Shown: piece after piece, positions 25,341 through 33,874 of the stretch
How positions within the stretch are numbered: position 1 is the stretch's first letter
Layout: every line of letters begins with the position of its first letter
Source of the DNA: Burkholderia sp. FERM BP-3421
Lineage (GTDB): Bacteria; Pseudomonadota; Gammaproteobacteria; Burkholderiales; Burkholderiaceae
Length of the DNA: 64,000 bases
Reading direction: 5' to 3'
NCBI RefSeq assembly: GCF_028657905.1
Contig: NZ_CP117781.1
Coordinates: forward strand, 2,604,001-2,668,000
The notes under the pieces: generated by a model
The model's database searches: none
What the model saw: only the letters and a program-made list of their open reading frames with translations
What the model was told of the DNA's origin: nothing
Position numbers and translations under genes: made by a program

Positions 25341-26245
25341 CATGCGCCGTCGCGCAGCAGGTCGCCGCGGATCCAGTCGAGCACCGATGCGTGCCGCGGT
25401 TGCCAGCCCAGCACGCTGCGCGCGCGTTCGCCGCGCACCCGGCTGTTCGAGCCGAGGCCGTAGTTCGCCATCTCGTAGCCCCATTCCGCTTCCGCGTCGG
25501 CGAGCGGCCAGTCCTGCGCCGCGCCCAGCCCCATCGCGGCGGCGATCGCCGCCGTCATGTCGCGGTACGACGCCTCGCCGTTCTCGACGAAGTAGAACGC
25601 GCCCGCCGGCGTCTTCGCCAACGCGAGGCGGTACAGGTCGACCACGTCGTCGATATGCACGTTCGACCAGATGTTGAGCCCGCGCCCGACATGGCGCACG
25701 ATCCCGCTCTTGCGCGCCTGGCGCACGAGGCGCGGCAGCTGCACTCTCTCGCGCGGCAGGCCGCGGCCGTGTCCGTAGATCAGCGTGTTGCACAGTACCG
25801 CGCTGCGCACGCCCTCCTCGGCGGCCGCCAGCACGCGGCGGTCGAGCGCGACCCGCGCGGCCTTGTCCGGCGTCGGCTCCGGCAGCGCATCCTCGTGATA
25901 GATCCGTTCGCTGCCTTCGCCGCCCGAGGCGTCGCCGACGATGCTCGACCCGCTCGTGTGCAGCAGCACCTTGCCCGAGCCGCGCAGCCCGTCGATCAGC
26001 GCCTCGATCGCGCCGCGATGATCGCTGCTCGCCGCATTGACGACCGCGTCCGCCGCGCCAGCCTGCGCGGCCAGCAGCGCGTGCGCGTCGAGCGTGCCCG
26101 TCACCGGCGTCACGCCGATCCGCGCGAGCGCGTCGGCCTGCGCCGGATCGCGCACGAGCCCGCTCACCCGATGGCCGTCGGCGACGAGCCCCGCCGCGAT
26201 CGAACCGCCGATGAAGCCGCCCGCGCCTGTCACGAAAATGTTCAT
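25340..26245 (-). CDS. NAD-dependent epimerase/dehydratase-family protein
   Basis: A 301-residue extended SDR. The cofactor motif is VTGAGGFIGGSIAAGL (GxxGxxG) at the N-terminus, and YGHGRGLPRERVQLP and WSNVHIDDVVDLYRLAL are typical of the family. The usual YxxxK active site is not obvious: the region after HTSGSSIVGD lacks a clear Tyr-x3-Lys, so it may be a reductase-like or NmrA-like member. It is divergent from a LysR gene with 106 bp between starts, so it is the likely regulatory target of that protein. Confidence 0.85.
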   Translation of the reverse strand: MNIFVTGAGGFIGGSIAAGLVADGHRVSGLVRDPAQADALARIGVTPVTGTLDAHALLAAQAGAADAVVNAASSDHRGAIEALIDGLRGSGKVLLHTSGSSIVGDASGGEGSERIYHEDALPEPTPDKAARVALDRRVLAAAEEGVRSAVLCNTLIYGHGRGLPRERVQLPRLVRQARKSGIVRHVGRGLNIWSNVHIDDVVDLYRLALAKTPAGAFYFVENGEASYRDMTAAIAAAMGLGAAQDWPLADAEAEWGYEMANYGLGSNSRVRGERARSVLGWQPRHASVLDWIRGDLLRDGA

Positions 26246-26351
26246 GCCGCCCTCCTTGTGTCGATGCCAGATGGAATGGCGTCAGTGTGGCCGCACGCGC
26301 GCGCCGGAAAAACCGTGCTAGGCTCAAGTCATTCTTGATTCCGGATCAACA

Positions 26352-27239
26352 ATGAAGACCACGACCGAGGAACTGCAGATGTTCGTCGCGATCGTCGACA
26401 GCGGTTCGATCACCGCCGCCGCCGACCAGCTCGGGCAGACCGTCTCGGGCGTGAGCCGCGCGCTGCACCGCCTCGAACGCAAGCTCGGCGTCACGCTGTT
26501 ACGCCGCACGACCCGCAGCTCGCAGCTGAGCGACGAGGGCGAACTGCTGCTCGCGCGCGCCCGCGACATCCTGCAGTCGATCGAGGAAGCGGAAACCGCG
26601 GTCGCGCTCGGCCGCGGGAAGCCGGCGGGCCGGCTGCGCGTCGACGCGGCCACGCCGTTCATGCTGCATGCGATCGTGCCGCACCTGCCCGCGTTCGTCG
26701 CGCGCTATCCGGACATCCAGCTCGAACTCAGCAACAACGAACGTTTCGTCGACCTGATCGAACAGCGGATCGACATCGCGATCCGGATCGGCGAGCTGCC
26801 CGATTCGTCGCTGCATGCGCGCGCGCTCGGCGCGAGCCCGCGCCGGCTGCTCGCGAGCCCCGCCTATCTCGCCGGACACGGCGCGCCGCGCACGCCCGCC
26901 GATCTGAAGCGGCACAGGCTGCTCGGCTTCACCGAACCCGACACGCTGAACCGCTGGCCCATCCGGCAGCGCGGCAGCGACTGGCTGCGCATCGAGCCGA
27001 CGCTGGCCGCGTCGAGCGGCGAAACGCTGCGGCACATGGCGCTCGCGGGCCTCGGCATCGCCTGTCTCGCCGACTTCATGTGCGCGGCCGACGTCGCGGC
27101 GGGCCGCCTCGTGCCGCTGCTGCCCCGCGCCATGAGCGAGCATCGGCAACCCGTATCCGCCGTGTATTATCGGCACGCTGCGCTGACCGGCCGCGTGCAG
27201 GGCTTTCTCGACTTCCTCGCGCAGCACGTGAAACTCTAG
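26352..27239 (+). CDS. LysR-family transcriptional regulator
   Basis: A 295-residue LTTR of the large DhaR/PgrR-like subgroup. The HTH is MKTTTEELQMFVAIVDSGSI followed by TAAADQLGQTVSGVSRALHR, and the effector domain is complete, ending GRVQGFLDFLAQHVKL. Transcribed divergently from the epimerase-family gene, which it probably regulates. Confidence 0.9.
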   Translation: MKTTTEELQMFVAIVDSGSITAAADQLGQTVSGVSRALHRLERKLGVTLLRRTTRSSQLSDEGELLLARARDILQSIEEAETAVALGRGKPAGRLRVDAATPFMLHAIVPHLPAFVARYPDIQLELSNNERFVDLIEQRIDIAIRIGELPDSSLHARALGASPRRLLASPAYLAGHGAPRTPADLKRHRLLGFTEPDTLNRWPIRQRGSDWLRIEPTLAASSGETLRHMALAGLGIACLADFMCAADVAAGRLVPLLPRAMSEHRQPVSAVYYRHAALTGRVQGFLDFLAQHVKL

Positions 27240-27290
27240 CGAGCCGCGCGCGGCTTACTTCATCCCGGCCGTTTCTCCCGCCTTTCCCGC

Positions 27291-27881
27291 ATGCCCGACG
27301 CTCACCCGCTGCCCGCGCACTACCTGATCACGCCCGAGCCCGCCTCCGGCGCCGACGCCGATCTGGCCGACTTCCTCGCGCGCCTGTCGGCCGCGCTCGA
27401 GGGCGGCCATCGGCTCGTCCAGCTGCGCGTGAAATCGCTGCCCGCCGGGGCATACGCGACACTCGCGGCCGATGCCGTCGCGCGCTGCCACGCCCACGCG
27501 GCGCGCATCGTGCTCAACGGCCCGCTCGATCCGGCGCGCGCGCTCGCAAGCGGCGCGGACGGCGTGCATCTGGGCAGCCTCGCGCTCGCCGCGCTGGAGG
27601 CGCGGCCGCTGCCGGCCGAGCGCCTGCTGTCGGTCGCCTGTCACTCGCGGGAACACGTCCTGCGGGCCATGCGCATCGGCGCGGATTGCGCGACGCTCTC
27701 GCCCGTGCTGCCGACGCTCACCCATCCGGGCGCGCCCACGCTGGGCTGGGAACGCTTCGCCGCCTGCGCGGCGGATGCGGGCCTGCCGATCTACGCGCTC
27801 GGCGGCATGACGCCCGCGCTGCTGCCCGTCGCGCGCGCGCACGGCGCGCACGGCATCGCGGGGATTCGCGGCTTCTGGTAG
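27291..27881 (+). CDS. ThiE-like thiamine phosphate synthase family protein
   Basis: A 196-residue TIM-barrel protein of the TENI/ThiE family. Recognisable blocks are YLITPEPA at the start, LVQLRVKSLPAGAYATLA (phosphate-loop strand), GADGVHLGSLALA, SVACHSREHVLRAMRIGADC and GLPIYALGGMTPALLPVARA. It is shorter than biosynthetic ThiE. Similar stand-alone or MutT-fused copies occur in proteobacteria and are thought to act in repair or salvage of thiamine-type compounds. No other thi gene is near, so the pathway role is uncertain. The stop lies 10 bp from that of the next, convergent gene. Confidence 0.8.
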   Translation: MPDAHPLPAHYLITPEPASGADADLADFLARLSAALEGGHRLVQLRVKSLPAGAYATLAADAVARCHAHAARIVLNGPLDPARALASGADGVHLGSLALAALEARPLPAERLLSVACHSREHVLRAMRIGADCATLSPVLPTLTHPGAPTLGWERFAACAADAGLPIYALGGMTPALLPVARAHGAHGIAGIRGFW

Positions 27882-27891
27882 GCGCCGCGCG

Positions 27892-29535
27892 TCACCAGGA
27901 CGCGCGCGGGCGCGCGATGTCGTCGGGTGAATGGCGCGCGTCGTGCGTCAGCGCATAGTGATTGACGTCGCCCGTGAGCCATGCCACGAGCGCATACGGC
28001 GGCAGCACGCCGATGTCGACCCGGTCCCGCACGCGCGCCGGCGTCTCGAACACGATCGTCCCGTCGGGCGCGTCGTCGAAACGCAAGTCCTCCGGCGACA
28101 GATTCAGCGCCAGGCTCAGCACCTCGCCGTCACCCAGCCGCCACGCCGCGACCAGCGCATCGGTCTCCGCGCCGTCATCGGCGCGCAGCAGGTCGGCGCG
28201 TTGCGGCCGCGCATCGGCCAGCCTCGGCGCGATCAGCTTCGCGCGCACGGCCAGCGCCGACTGGACCACATGGCGGCGCTCGATGTCGCCGGCCGCCTCT
28301 TCGAAGACCAGCGGGATCTGCGGCGTCAGCAGCGACAGCGCAAGCGCCGCCAGCTCGGCCTCGCGCGCGGGCCGCACCGTCTGCGCCAGGCCGTCCGACA
28401 GGACGAGCGCGCTCATCGCCATCCCCTCCGCCGCGCCCGCGTCGCTGCGCTGGAACACCGCGCCGTCCGCCGTCAGCGCGCGCGCAAGCGCATGGATCGA
28501 CTGGCGGTTCGACACGCCCTCGTGGCAGGCGCCGTCGTGACGGCCGGTCAGGCGATGCAGCGCGCGCTCGCCGCAACCGTTCCATTGCGCGTCGAAGTGC
28601 GTGTCCGCGAGATGCGCGGGGTGACGCTCGCTGCCGAGCACGAGATGCACGAGGCGATCGCCCGTGATCGCGCCATGCACCCGGTCGGCGATCTCGCGCA
28701 GCCAGATGCTGCCGATCCGGTCCGCCTCGCGCAGCCGCAGCCCGTCGCAGCGGTATTCCTCTAGCCAATACAGCGCGTTGTCGCAGAAGAAATCGCACAC
28801 CTGCGGATGGTCGAGCGCGAGCGACGGCGCCTGCAGCGGATCGTCGCCGCTGCGGAAGAACGGCGCGGCATAGTGGCGCAATGCGTCGTCGCCGCCGCCG
28901 CCGAAACGCGCGAAGTCGAGATCGAGCAGCACCGCGAGGCCCTGCCCGTGGGCCGCGTCGATCAGCGACTTCAGTGCGTCGGGGCCGCCCTGCGCGGCGC
29001 TCGGCGCAAACGGCAGGCTGTCGTGCGCCGTGTGCGGCGTCGCCAGCAGTTCGAGCGCGGTCACGCCCATCCGCGCGAGTTGCGGCAGACGGCGCCGCAC
29101 GCCGTCATAGCCGCCCGCGAGGCCCGGATCGATCGCGTACAGCGCGATCTCTTCCCACGGCCGGCCACGCCAGAACGTGTGCCGCCAGGTGAAGGCGCGC
29201 GGATCGACGACCTCGCTTTCGCCCGCGATGCCGTCGGGCTGCGCGCGCGAGGCCGGATCGGGAATCAGCAGCGCGCCGTCGAGCCGGTAACGGTAGCGGG
29301 TGCCCGCGCCGCATTCGGCGAACACCTCGAACCAGCCGTCGCCGGCATGCGTCATCGGCACGGTTCGCGCAGTCGCGCCCGGCGGCGTGCATTCGAGCGC
29401 GACCTCGGCATGGGCGGGCGCCCACAGGCGGAAATGGGTACGGGGTGTCGCACAGGCGGCGCCGCACGGCTGGGCGCCGAACGGCAGGCAGTGAGCATAG
29501 TGACGCGCGTACGGATCATGCGGACAATCGGACAT
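27892..29535 (-). CDS. TreZ-like GH13 protein lacking catalytic residues (putative pseudoenzyme)
   Basis: A 547-residue protein with the layout of malto-oligosyltrehalose trehalohydrolase: an N-terminal CBM48-like domain (HFRLWAPAHAEVALE), a barrel and a DUF3459-type C-terminus. THFDAQWNGCGERALHRLTG aligns with the TreZ block around AQWNDDFHH. Three active-site motifs are altered. DGLRLDAVHAI has become DGLRLREADRI, losing the nucleophile Asp. HLVLEN has become HLVLGSERH, losing the acid/base Glu. QNHDQxGN has become QRSDAGAA. The VVYNHFG motif reads LDFARFGG. The reading frame is intact for its full length, with a good RBS (GAGGAG), which argues for a retained non-catalytic role. No tre or glg gene is adjacent. 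Confidence 0.8.
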   Translation of the reverse strand: MSDCPHDPYARHYAHCLPFGAQPCGAACATPRTHFRLWAPAHAEVALECTPPGATARTVPMTHAGDGWFEVFAECGAGTRYRYRLDGALLIPDPASRAQPDGIAGESEVVDPRAFTWRHTFWRGRPWEEIALYAIDPGLAGGYDGVRRRLPQLARMGVTALELLATPHTAHDSLPFAPSAAQGGPDALKSLIDAAHGQGLAVLLDLDFARFGGGGDDALRHYAAPFFRSGDDPLQAPSLALDHPQVCDFFCDNALYWLEEYRCDGLRLREADRIGSIWLREIADRVHGAITGDRLVHLVLGSERHPAHLADTHFDAQWNGCGERALHRLTGRHDGACHEGVSNRQSIHALARALTADGAVFQRSDAGAAEGMAMSALVLSDGLAQTVRPAREAELAALALSLLTPQIPLVFEEAAGDIERRHVVQSALAVRAKLIAPRLADARPQRADLLRADDGAETDALVAAWRLGDGEVLSLALNLSPEDLRFDDAPDGTIVFETPARVRDRVDIGVLPPYALVAWLTGDVNHYALTHDARHSPDDIARPRASW

Positions 29536-29737
29536 GATTGCGCTCCTCGTGCGTGCAGAGGCATCGGACGCGCCGCCGGAGCGGGCGCGCATGCGTGCAG
29601 CGCTTGGCCGGACAGAACAGACTGATCAGTATGCGCTGAATCGCTCAGCAGCGCGTTCGATTTAAATCAGAACCGACCCCGGACGGCCATCTCACGCAAC
29701 CGTGGGCGACGCGCGATGCGGATTCGCGCATCGCGCC

Positions 29738-30075
29738 GTTTGCGCTGGCCGTTTGCGCTGGCCGTTTGCGCTGGCCGTTTGCGCTGGCCGTTTGCGCTGG
29801 CCGTTTGCGCTGGCCGTTTGCGCTGGCCGTTTGCGCTGGCCGTTTGCGCTGGCCGTTTGCGCTGGCCGTTTGCGCTGGCCGTTTGCGCTGGCCGTTTGCG
29901 CTGGCCGTTTGCGCTGGCCGTTTGCGCTGGCCGTTTGCGCTGGCCGTTTGCGCTGGCCGTTTGCGCTGGCCGTTTGCGCTGGCCGTTTGCGCTGGCCGTT
30001 TGCGCTGGCCGTTTGCGCTGGCCGTTTGCGCTGGCCGTTTGCGCTGGCCGTTTGCGCTGGCCGTTTGCGCTGGCC
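29738..30075. repeat. 13-bp tandem repeat, 26 perfect copies
   Basis: The unit GTTTGCGCTGGCC is repeated 26 times head to tail without a visible mismatch (26 x 13 = 338 bp). Because 13 is not a multiple of 3, all frames are read in turn, and long open frames on both strands through the array are side effects of the absence of stops in the unit. It lies between the TreZ-like gene and the flavin monooxygenase gene. Confidence 0.97.
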
Positions 30076-30084
30076 GCCCCCATT

Positions 30085-30128
30085 GCTCCATGGGTCGCTA
30101 ACTGCGCGCAGTTAGCGACCCATGGAGC
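30085..30128. repeat. 44-bp perfect palindrome next to the 13-bp array
   Basis: The arms GCTCCATGGGTCGCTAACTG... and its exact reverse complement meet with no spacer (22 + 22 bp). Two further flanking pairs (30082-30083 with 30130-30131) extend it to about 50 bp with one wobble. It lacks a T-run. It lies 9 bp after the tandem array and about 136 bp beyond the monooxygenase stop, so it could form a strong hairpin at the end of the minus-strand biosynthetic operon. Confidence 0.95.
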
Positions 30129-30264
30129 GATACATCATCAGCGACGCAACGCGGGACGGCGGCAAGCGCGCATTCGGCCTTCACATGCAGAGCCGGCCCG
30201 CGCGTACCTGTCGCAGCTCCGCGCCGACGCACAGCCGGCCCCGCGCCGCACGCCCCATCCCGGA

Positions 30265-32088
30265 TCAGCGCGCCGCGCCGGCCATGCTCGGCGACACCGT
30301 CTCCTCGCCGGATTCATCGGATTCACCGGCTCGCCTCCCGCACGTCGACGTGACGCGCCCGATCACCCGATCGAGCACCACGCCCGCATCGGCAGGCACG
30401 CCGTCGCCGCGCCACGCGACATGCTGGTCGGGCCGCACCAGCACCAGCCGGCGCGCATACAACTCGAACGCCGCATCCGACTCCAGCTCGACAATCGACA
30501 GCGGCACGCCGCGCGCACGCGCCGCAGCGCCGAGCCGCGCGCCGCCGTCGTCCGCCTGCGGATCGGCCTCCGCGCCGCGCGAGCGCACCCGCAGCAGCGT
30601 GAAACCCAAGCCCAGCAGATCGAACACCGAACGTCGCGCCCCGTCCTCGCCCGTCAGCCAGACGTGCGGCAGCCGGCCGCCCGGCACGCCGCTCGGCCGG
30701 TACACCAGCGGATCGTCCTCCGGCGGCACGCCGTCCGGCCACACGATCGGCGAACCGTCGTAGCGTGCGCCGAGTTCCACCCCCGGCGATTCGAACTGCG
30801 GCCGGAACGCCTGCAGTTTCTCGCCCAACTCGCGCCGCACGGCCTCGCCCGCCGCATCGTCCGACTCCACCTCCACCGGCACCCGCAGGTCCCCGACCTG
30901 GAAGGTCAGGAACCGCGCGGCCGCCGTGTTCCGGTACGCGATCGGCCGGCGCTCCGCTTCATACGACGCGAGCAGGCCCTCACCCGCCCAGCCCTCCAGC
31001 GCCGCCGCGAGTTTCCACGCGAGGTTCGCCGCGCCGTCGATGCCCGTGTTCATGCCGAAGCCGCCCGTCGGCGAGAACAGATGGGTCGCATCGCCCGCGA
31101 GGAACGCGCGCCCCGACGAGAAGCGCTGCGCCACCAGCGCCACCCCGCCCTGCCACGGCACGTGCGCGATCACCTCCACATCCACTTTCCGGCCCACGCC
31201 GTTCTGGATCCGCCGGATCACCGTCGCGTCGTCCGGCTCCCGTTCCTGCGCATCCGGCTTCGACATCAGCAGGAATTCATCGCCGCCGTTCAGGCTCACG
31301 AGCAGCATCCGCGCGCCCGGCGCCATCACGTTGTACATCCACGCCTTGCGACCGCGCAGCAGCTCGCCGTCCAGCGCCGGGATCCGCACGTAGCTCGAAA
31401 ACATCCGTCCGCCCAGGAAGCCGTCGTGCGCGCCCCCCGGCCCTTCATAGGCGATGCCCAGCGTGCGGCGCACGAAGCTCTGGCCGCCGTCGCAACCCAC
31501 CAGATAGGAGGCGCGCCAACGCTCGCCCGGCGCGCCGCCGTCGGCCGGCTCGGCGGCCAGCGTCACACCCGCCGCGTCCTGTTCGAATCCCGTCACGCGC
31601 CAGCCATAGCGCAGCGTGATGTTCGCGCGCGTGCCCGCATGCGCGAGCAGGAAGCGCTCCACGTACATCTGGTTCGCGCGCAGCAGCGGTTCGGGCTCCT
31701 GATCGCGCTCTCCCGCTTCCTGCGCGACGCGCGCGCGCTCGCGCTCCGTGCCCATCGCCAGCCGCGTCAGCTCCCAGCCCGCGAGCCGCGTGAAATAGGC
31801 GATGTCGCGCGGGTGATCCACCGGCAGGCCCAGCCCGCGCACCGCGTCCGCGATGCCCAACCGTCGGTAGTGCTCCATCGTCCGCGCGTTGTGCGTACTG
31901 CCCTTCGGATGCCAGCGGCTGTCCCTCTCCAGGTTGAAGACCACGGTCGCCACGCCGTGACGATCGAGGAACAGCGCCAGCATCAGGCCCACCGGCCCGC
32001 CGCCCACGATCGCGACCGGGCGCTGCGGCATACCGTCGAGCGCCTCCGGCGACGCGCCTTCCAGGGTGTCCACGGTTGCCGTGCTCAC
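30265..32088 (-). CDS. FAD-dependent aromatic monooxygenase (PHBH-fold, phenol-hydroxylase type)
   Basis: A protein of about 607 residues. The FAD-binding GxGxxG is VAIVGGGPVGLMLALFLDRH near residue 20, YLVGCDGGQSFVRRTLGI is the DG motif, and the second FAD block is GRAFLAGDATHLFSPTGGFG. After about residue 400 a C-terminal thioredoxin-like domain follows, as in phenol 2-monooxygenase, MhpA and polyketide hydroxylases. It should hydroxylate an aromatic ring using NAD(P)H and O2. The GTG start at 32086-32088 overlaps the methyltransferase stop in a GTGA, so the two are translationally coupled. It is the last gene of the biosynthetic operon. Confidence 0.88.
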   Translation of the reverse strand: MSTATVDTLEGASPEALDGMPQRPVAIVGGGPVGLMLALFLDRHGVATVVFNLERDSRWHPKGSTHNARTMEHYRRLGIADAVRGLGLPVDHPRDIAYFTRLAGWELTRLAMGTERERARVAQEAGERDQEPEPLLRANQMYVERFLLAHAGTRANITLRYGWRVTGFEQDAAGVTLAAEPADGGAPGERWRASYLVGCDGGQSFVRRTLGIAYEGPGGAHDGFLGGRMFSSYVRIPALDGELLRGRKAWMYNVMAPGARMLLVSLNGGDEFLLMSKPDAQEREPDDATVIRRIQNGVGRKVDVEVIAHVPWQGGVALVAQRFSSGRAFLAGDATHLFSPTGGFGMNTGIDGAANLAWKLAAALEGWAGEGLLASYEAERRPIAYRNTAAARFLTFQVGDLRVPVEVESDDAAGEAVRRELGEKLQAFRPQFESPGVELGARYDGSPIVWPDGVPPEDDPLVYRPSGVPGGRLPHVWLTGEDGARRSVFDLLGLGFTLLRVRSRGAEADPQADDGGARLGAAARARGVPLSIVELESDAAFELYARRLVLVRPDQHVAWRGDGVPADAGVVLDRVIGRVTSTCGRRAGESDESGEETVSPSMAGAAR

Positions 32089-32804
32089 GCGCCGGGCCCT
32101 CCCGTTTCGCGCGCGGCCGGACACAGCCGCAGGATGTCGTAACGATGCGCGCCCTCTCCCTCGCCATACGCCGACGCCACCACCGTCGAGGCATAGCCGT
32201 GTTCGCCGAGCAAGGTCTTCAGCGCGGCTTCGTCGCCCTGGCTGCTGAAGCCGATCAGCAGCTGGCCACCCGGGCTCAGGTAGGACGGCGCCTCCCGCAG
32301 GAAGCGGCGATGCGCCGCGTACCCGGCGTCGCAGAACGCACGCAGGATCGGCTGCTCGAACGCGTAGTCGTCCGGCACGAACACGAAGTTCGAATTCCAG
32401 AAGATCACGTCGAACCTTTCACCCGCCTCCAGTACGTCGAACAGATCTCCATGACGCGTCGACACCCGTCCCGCCACGCCGTGACGCAGCGCATTCGCGC
32501 GCGCATTCTCCACCGCGGCCTCGCTGATGTCCGACGCCACCACGCGCGTACACCCCGACAAGGCCGCCGTCACCGCGGTCACGCCCGCGCCGCAGCCGAT
32601 CTCCAGGAACGCGCCGCCGGACGGATACGGCAGGTAACGCGTGAAGATCCCCGTCGATTGGAAGTGCGTCGGCGGAAACACGTCCTCATGCACCTCGAAG
32701 CTGCGCCCGTCGCACACGTACCGCGTCACCCGCTCCGCTTCCGCGACGGCCAGCCGCTGTCGCACCGACGTGATCGCGCCGGATTCGTAGTCCTGATTGC
32801 TCAT
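32085..32804 (-). CDS. SAM-dependent methyltransferase (class I, PrmC/HemK-like)
   Basis: A 239-residue class I methyltransferase. Motif I is FLEIGCGAGVTAVTAALSGC, motif II is VVASDISEAAVENARANAL, and the position of the PrmC NPPY is occupied by FWNSNFVFVPDDY. The loss of NPPY argues against N-methylation of Gln or adenine and for a small-molecule role. The start at 32802-32804 (MSNQDYESGAITSVRQRLAV) has GGAG upstream; an ATG six codons earlier is possible. It overlaps the monooxygenase gene. A 258-bp gap separates it from the aldolase gene upstream, so a second promoter there is possible. Confidence 0.83.
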   Translation of the reverse strand: MSNQDYESGAITSVRQRLAVAEAERVTRYVCDGRSFEVHEDVFPPTHFQSTGIFTRYLPYPSGGAFLEIGCGAGVTAVTAALSGCTRVVASDISEAAVENARANALRHGVAGRVSTRHGDLFDVLEAGERFDVIFWNSNFVFVPDDYAFEQPILRAFCDAGYAAHRRFLREAPSYLSPGGQLLIGFSSQGDEAALKTLLGEHGYASTVVASAYGEGEGAHRYDILRLCPAARETGGPGA

Positions 32805-33062
32805 CGGTCGTGCCTGCTCCATTCAGAGATTGACCATCGGTGCGCGTCGTCGGCCGAGGCGCGCGTCGTGCCGCCGCGCCGGGCTCCGGGCGGAAGCAGG
32901 CCCGCTTCCGCCGCTGATTCGTCACGACAGACGAATGGCCGTTCCGGCGACACGCCGTACCCGTCCGGGCCGCGCCGGCGGCGGAAAAATGCGCCGGCGG
33001 CGCCCGGCTCGCCGGCCGGAGCCGCGCCCGAACCCGGACGCGGCTCCGTCACGCGCCCGGAT
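32805..33062. other. 258-bp gap inside the biosynthetic operon
   Basis: No credible gene. A minus-strand frame through it is Arg/Gly/Pro-rich. It is very GC-rich with several short inverted repeats, so an internal promoter or attenuator is possible but no element could be defined. Confidence 0.4.
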
Positions 33063-33866
33063 TCACACCACCTCAAGCTCCGCCACGCGCTCGGCCTCGC
33101 CCTTCACGCAATCCGCGAGCCGCTTCAGCAGGCTCAGCGGCCGCGCATGCTGGAACACGTTGCGACCGATGCACAGCCCGCTCGCGCCTTGCTCCACCAC
33201 CGTGCGCGTCATCGCCACCAGCCCCTCCTCGCCCGCCTTCTCCCCGCCCGCGAAGAAAATCCGGATGTCCCCGCCGTGACGACGCACCAGCCCTCCGATC
33301 TCCTGCAGCGATTCCGGATACGCGAGCTTCACCGCATCCGAACCCAGCTCCGCCACCACCCGCACCAGGTGATTCAGCCGGCCCGAACGTTCCGCCTGCG
33401 TCGGCGCCTTCACCTTGTCGTACAGCATCGTCAGCAGCGGCAGGCCCACCGCGTGCGCCGCGTCCGTCACCGCCCCCAGCATCGCGAAGTTGTGCGCGAA
33501 GTTCTCCTCCGTGAAGTTCACCTGCATCGACACCGCATCCGCTCCCAGCTTCAGCGCCGTCTCGATGTCCGACACCATCACCTTCGTGTCCGCGTCCGGC
33601 GACAGGCTCGCCATCCCGTTCAGGTGCACGATCACCCCCGTCGACGGGTGCAGCCGCTCCCGCACGATCAGGCGCTCGATCAAGCCCTTGTGCCCCAGCA
33701 CCGCGCTCAGGTGCGGGCTGCCGATCCATCCGTCGAACGCGTCCGTCGCCTCCATCCCCGCGATCGGCCCCAAGGTCAGTCCATGATCCACCGGCACGAT
33801 CAGCCCTCGCTGCGACTCCGGGAACAGAATCCGACGCTCTCTCAGTTTCCTGCCGACGTAGCCCAT
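33063..33866 (-). CDS. Class I aldolase of the ADH-synthase / GriI type
   Basis: A 267-residue DhnA/LsrF-fold class I aldolase. The expected catalytic residues are present: Asp27 in VPVDHGLTLGP, Tyr149 in LTMLYDKVKAP, and the Schiff-base Lys180 in DAVKLAYPESL. LCIGRNVFQ near the C-terminus is the phosphate-binding loop. Archaeal 2-amino-3,7-dideoxy-D-threo-hept-6-ulosonate synthase and bacterial GriI share this fold; GriI joins aspartate semialdehyde and a C3 sugar phosphate on the way to 3-amino-4-hydroxybenzoate. A strong RBS (AGGAGGGG) lies before the ATG at 33864-33866, 8 bp after the synthase gene. Confidence 0.88.
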   Translation of the reverse strand: MGYVGRKLRERRILFPESQRGLIVPVDHGLTLGPIAGMEATDAFDGWIGSPHLSAVLGHKGLIERLIVRERLHPSTGVIVHLNGMASLSPDADTKVMVSDIETALKLGADAVSMQVNFTEENFAHNFAMLGAVTDAAHAVGLPLLTMLYDKVKAPTQAERSGRLNHLVRVVAELGSDAVKLAYPESLQEIGGLVRRHGGDIRIFFAGGEKAGEEGLVAMTRTVVEQGASGLCIGRNVFQHARPLSLLKRLADCVKGEAERVAELEVV

Positions 33867-33874
33867 GTCCCCTC

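Noticed and set aside
29738..30075. CRISPR array
   Set aside because: The units are head-to-tail with no spacers, and no cas gene is present. The same holds for the 5-, 8- and 15-bp arrays.
29716..32142. Plus-strand open frame of about 800 codons running through the 13-bp repeat into the region opposite the monooxygenase
   Set aside because: The repeat unit has no stop codons, so frames stay open by chance. The rest is antisense to a gene with clear FAD motifs.
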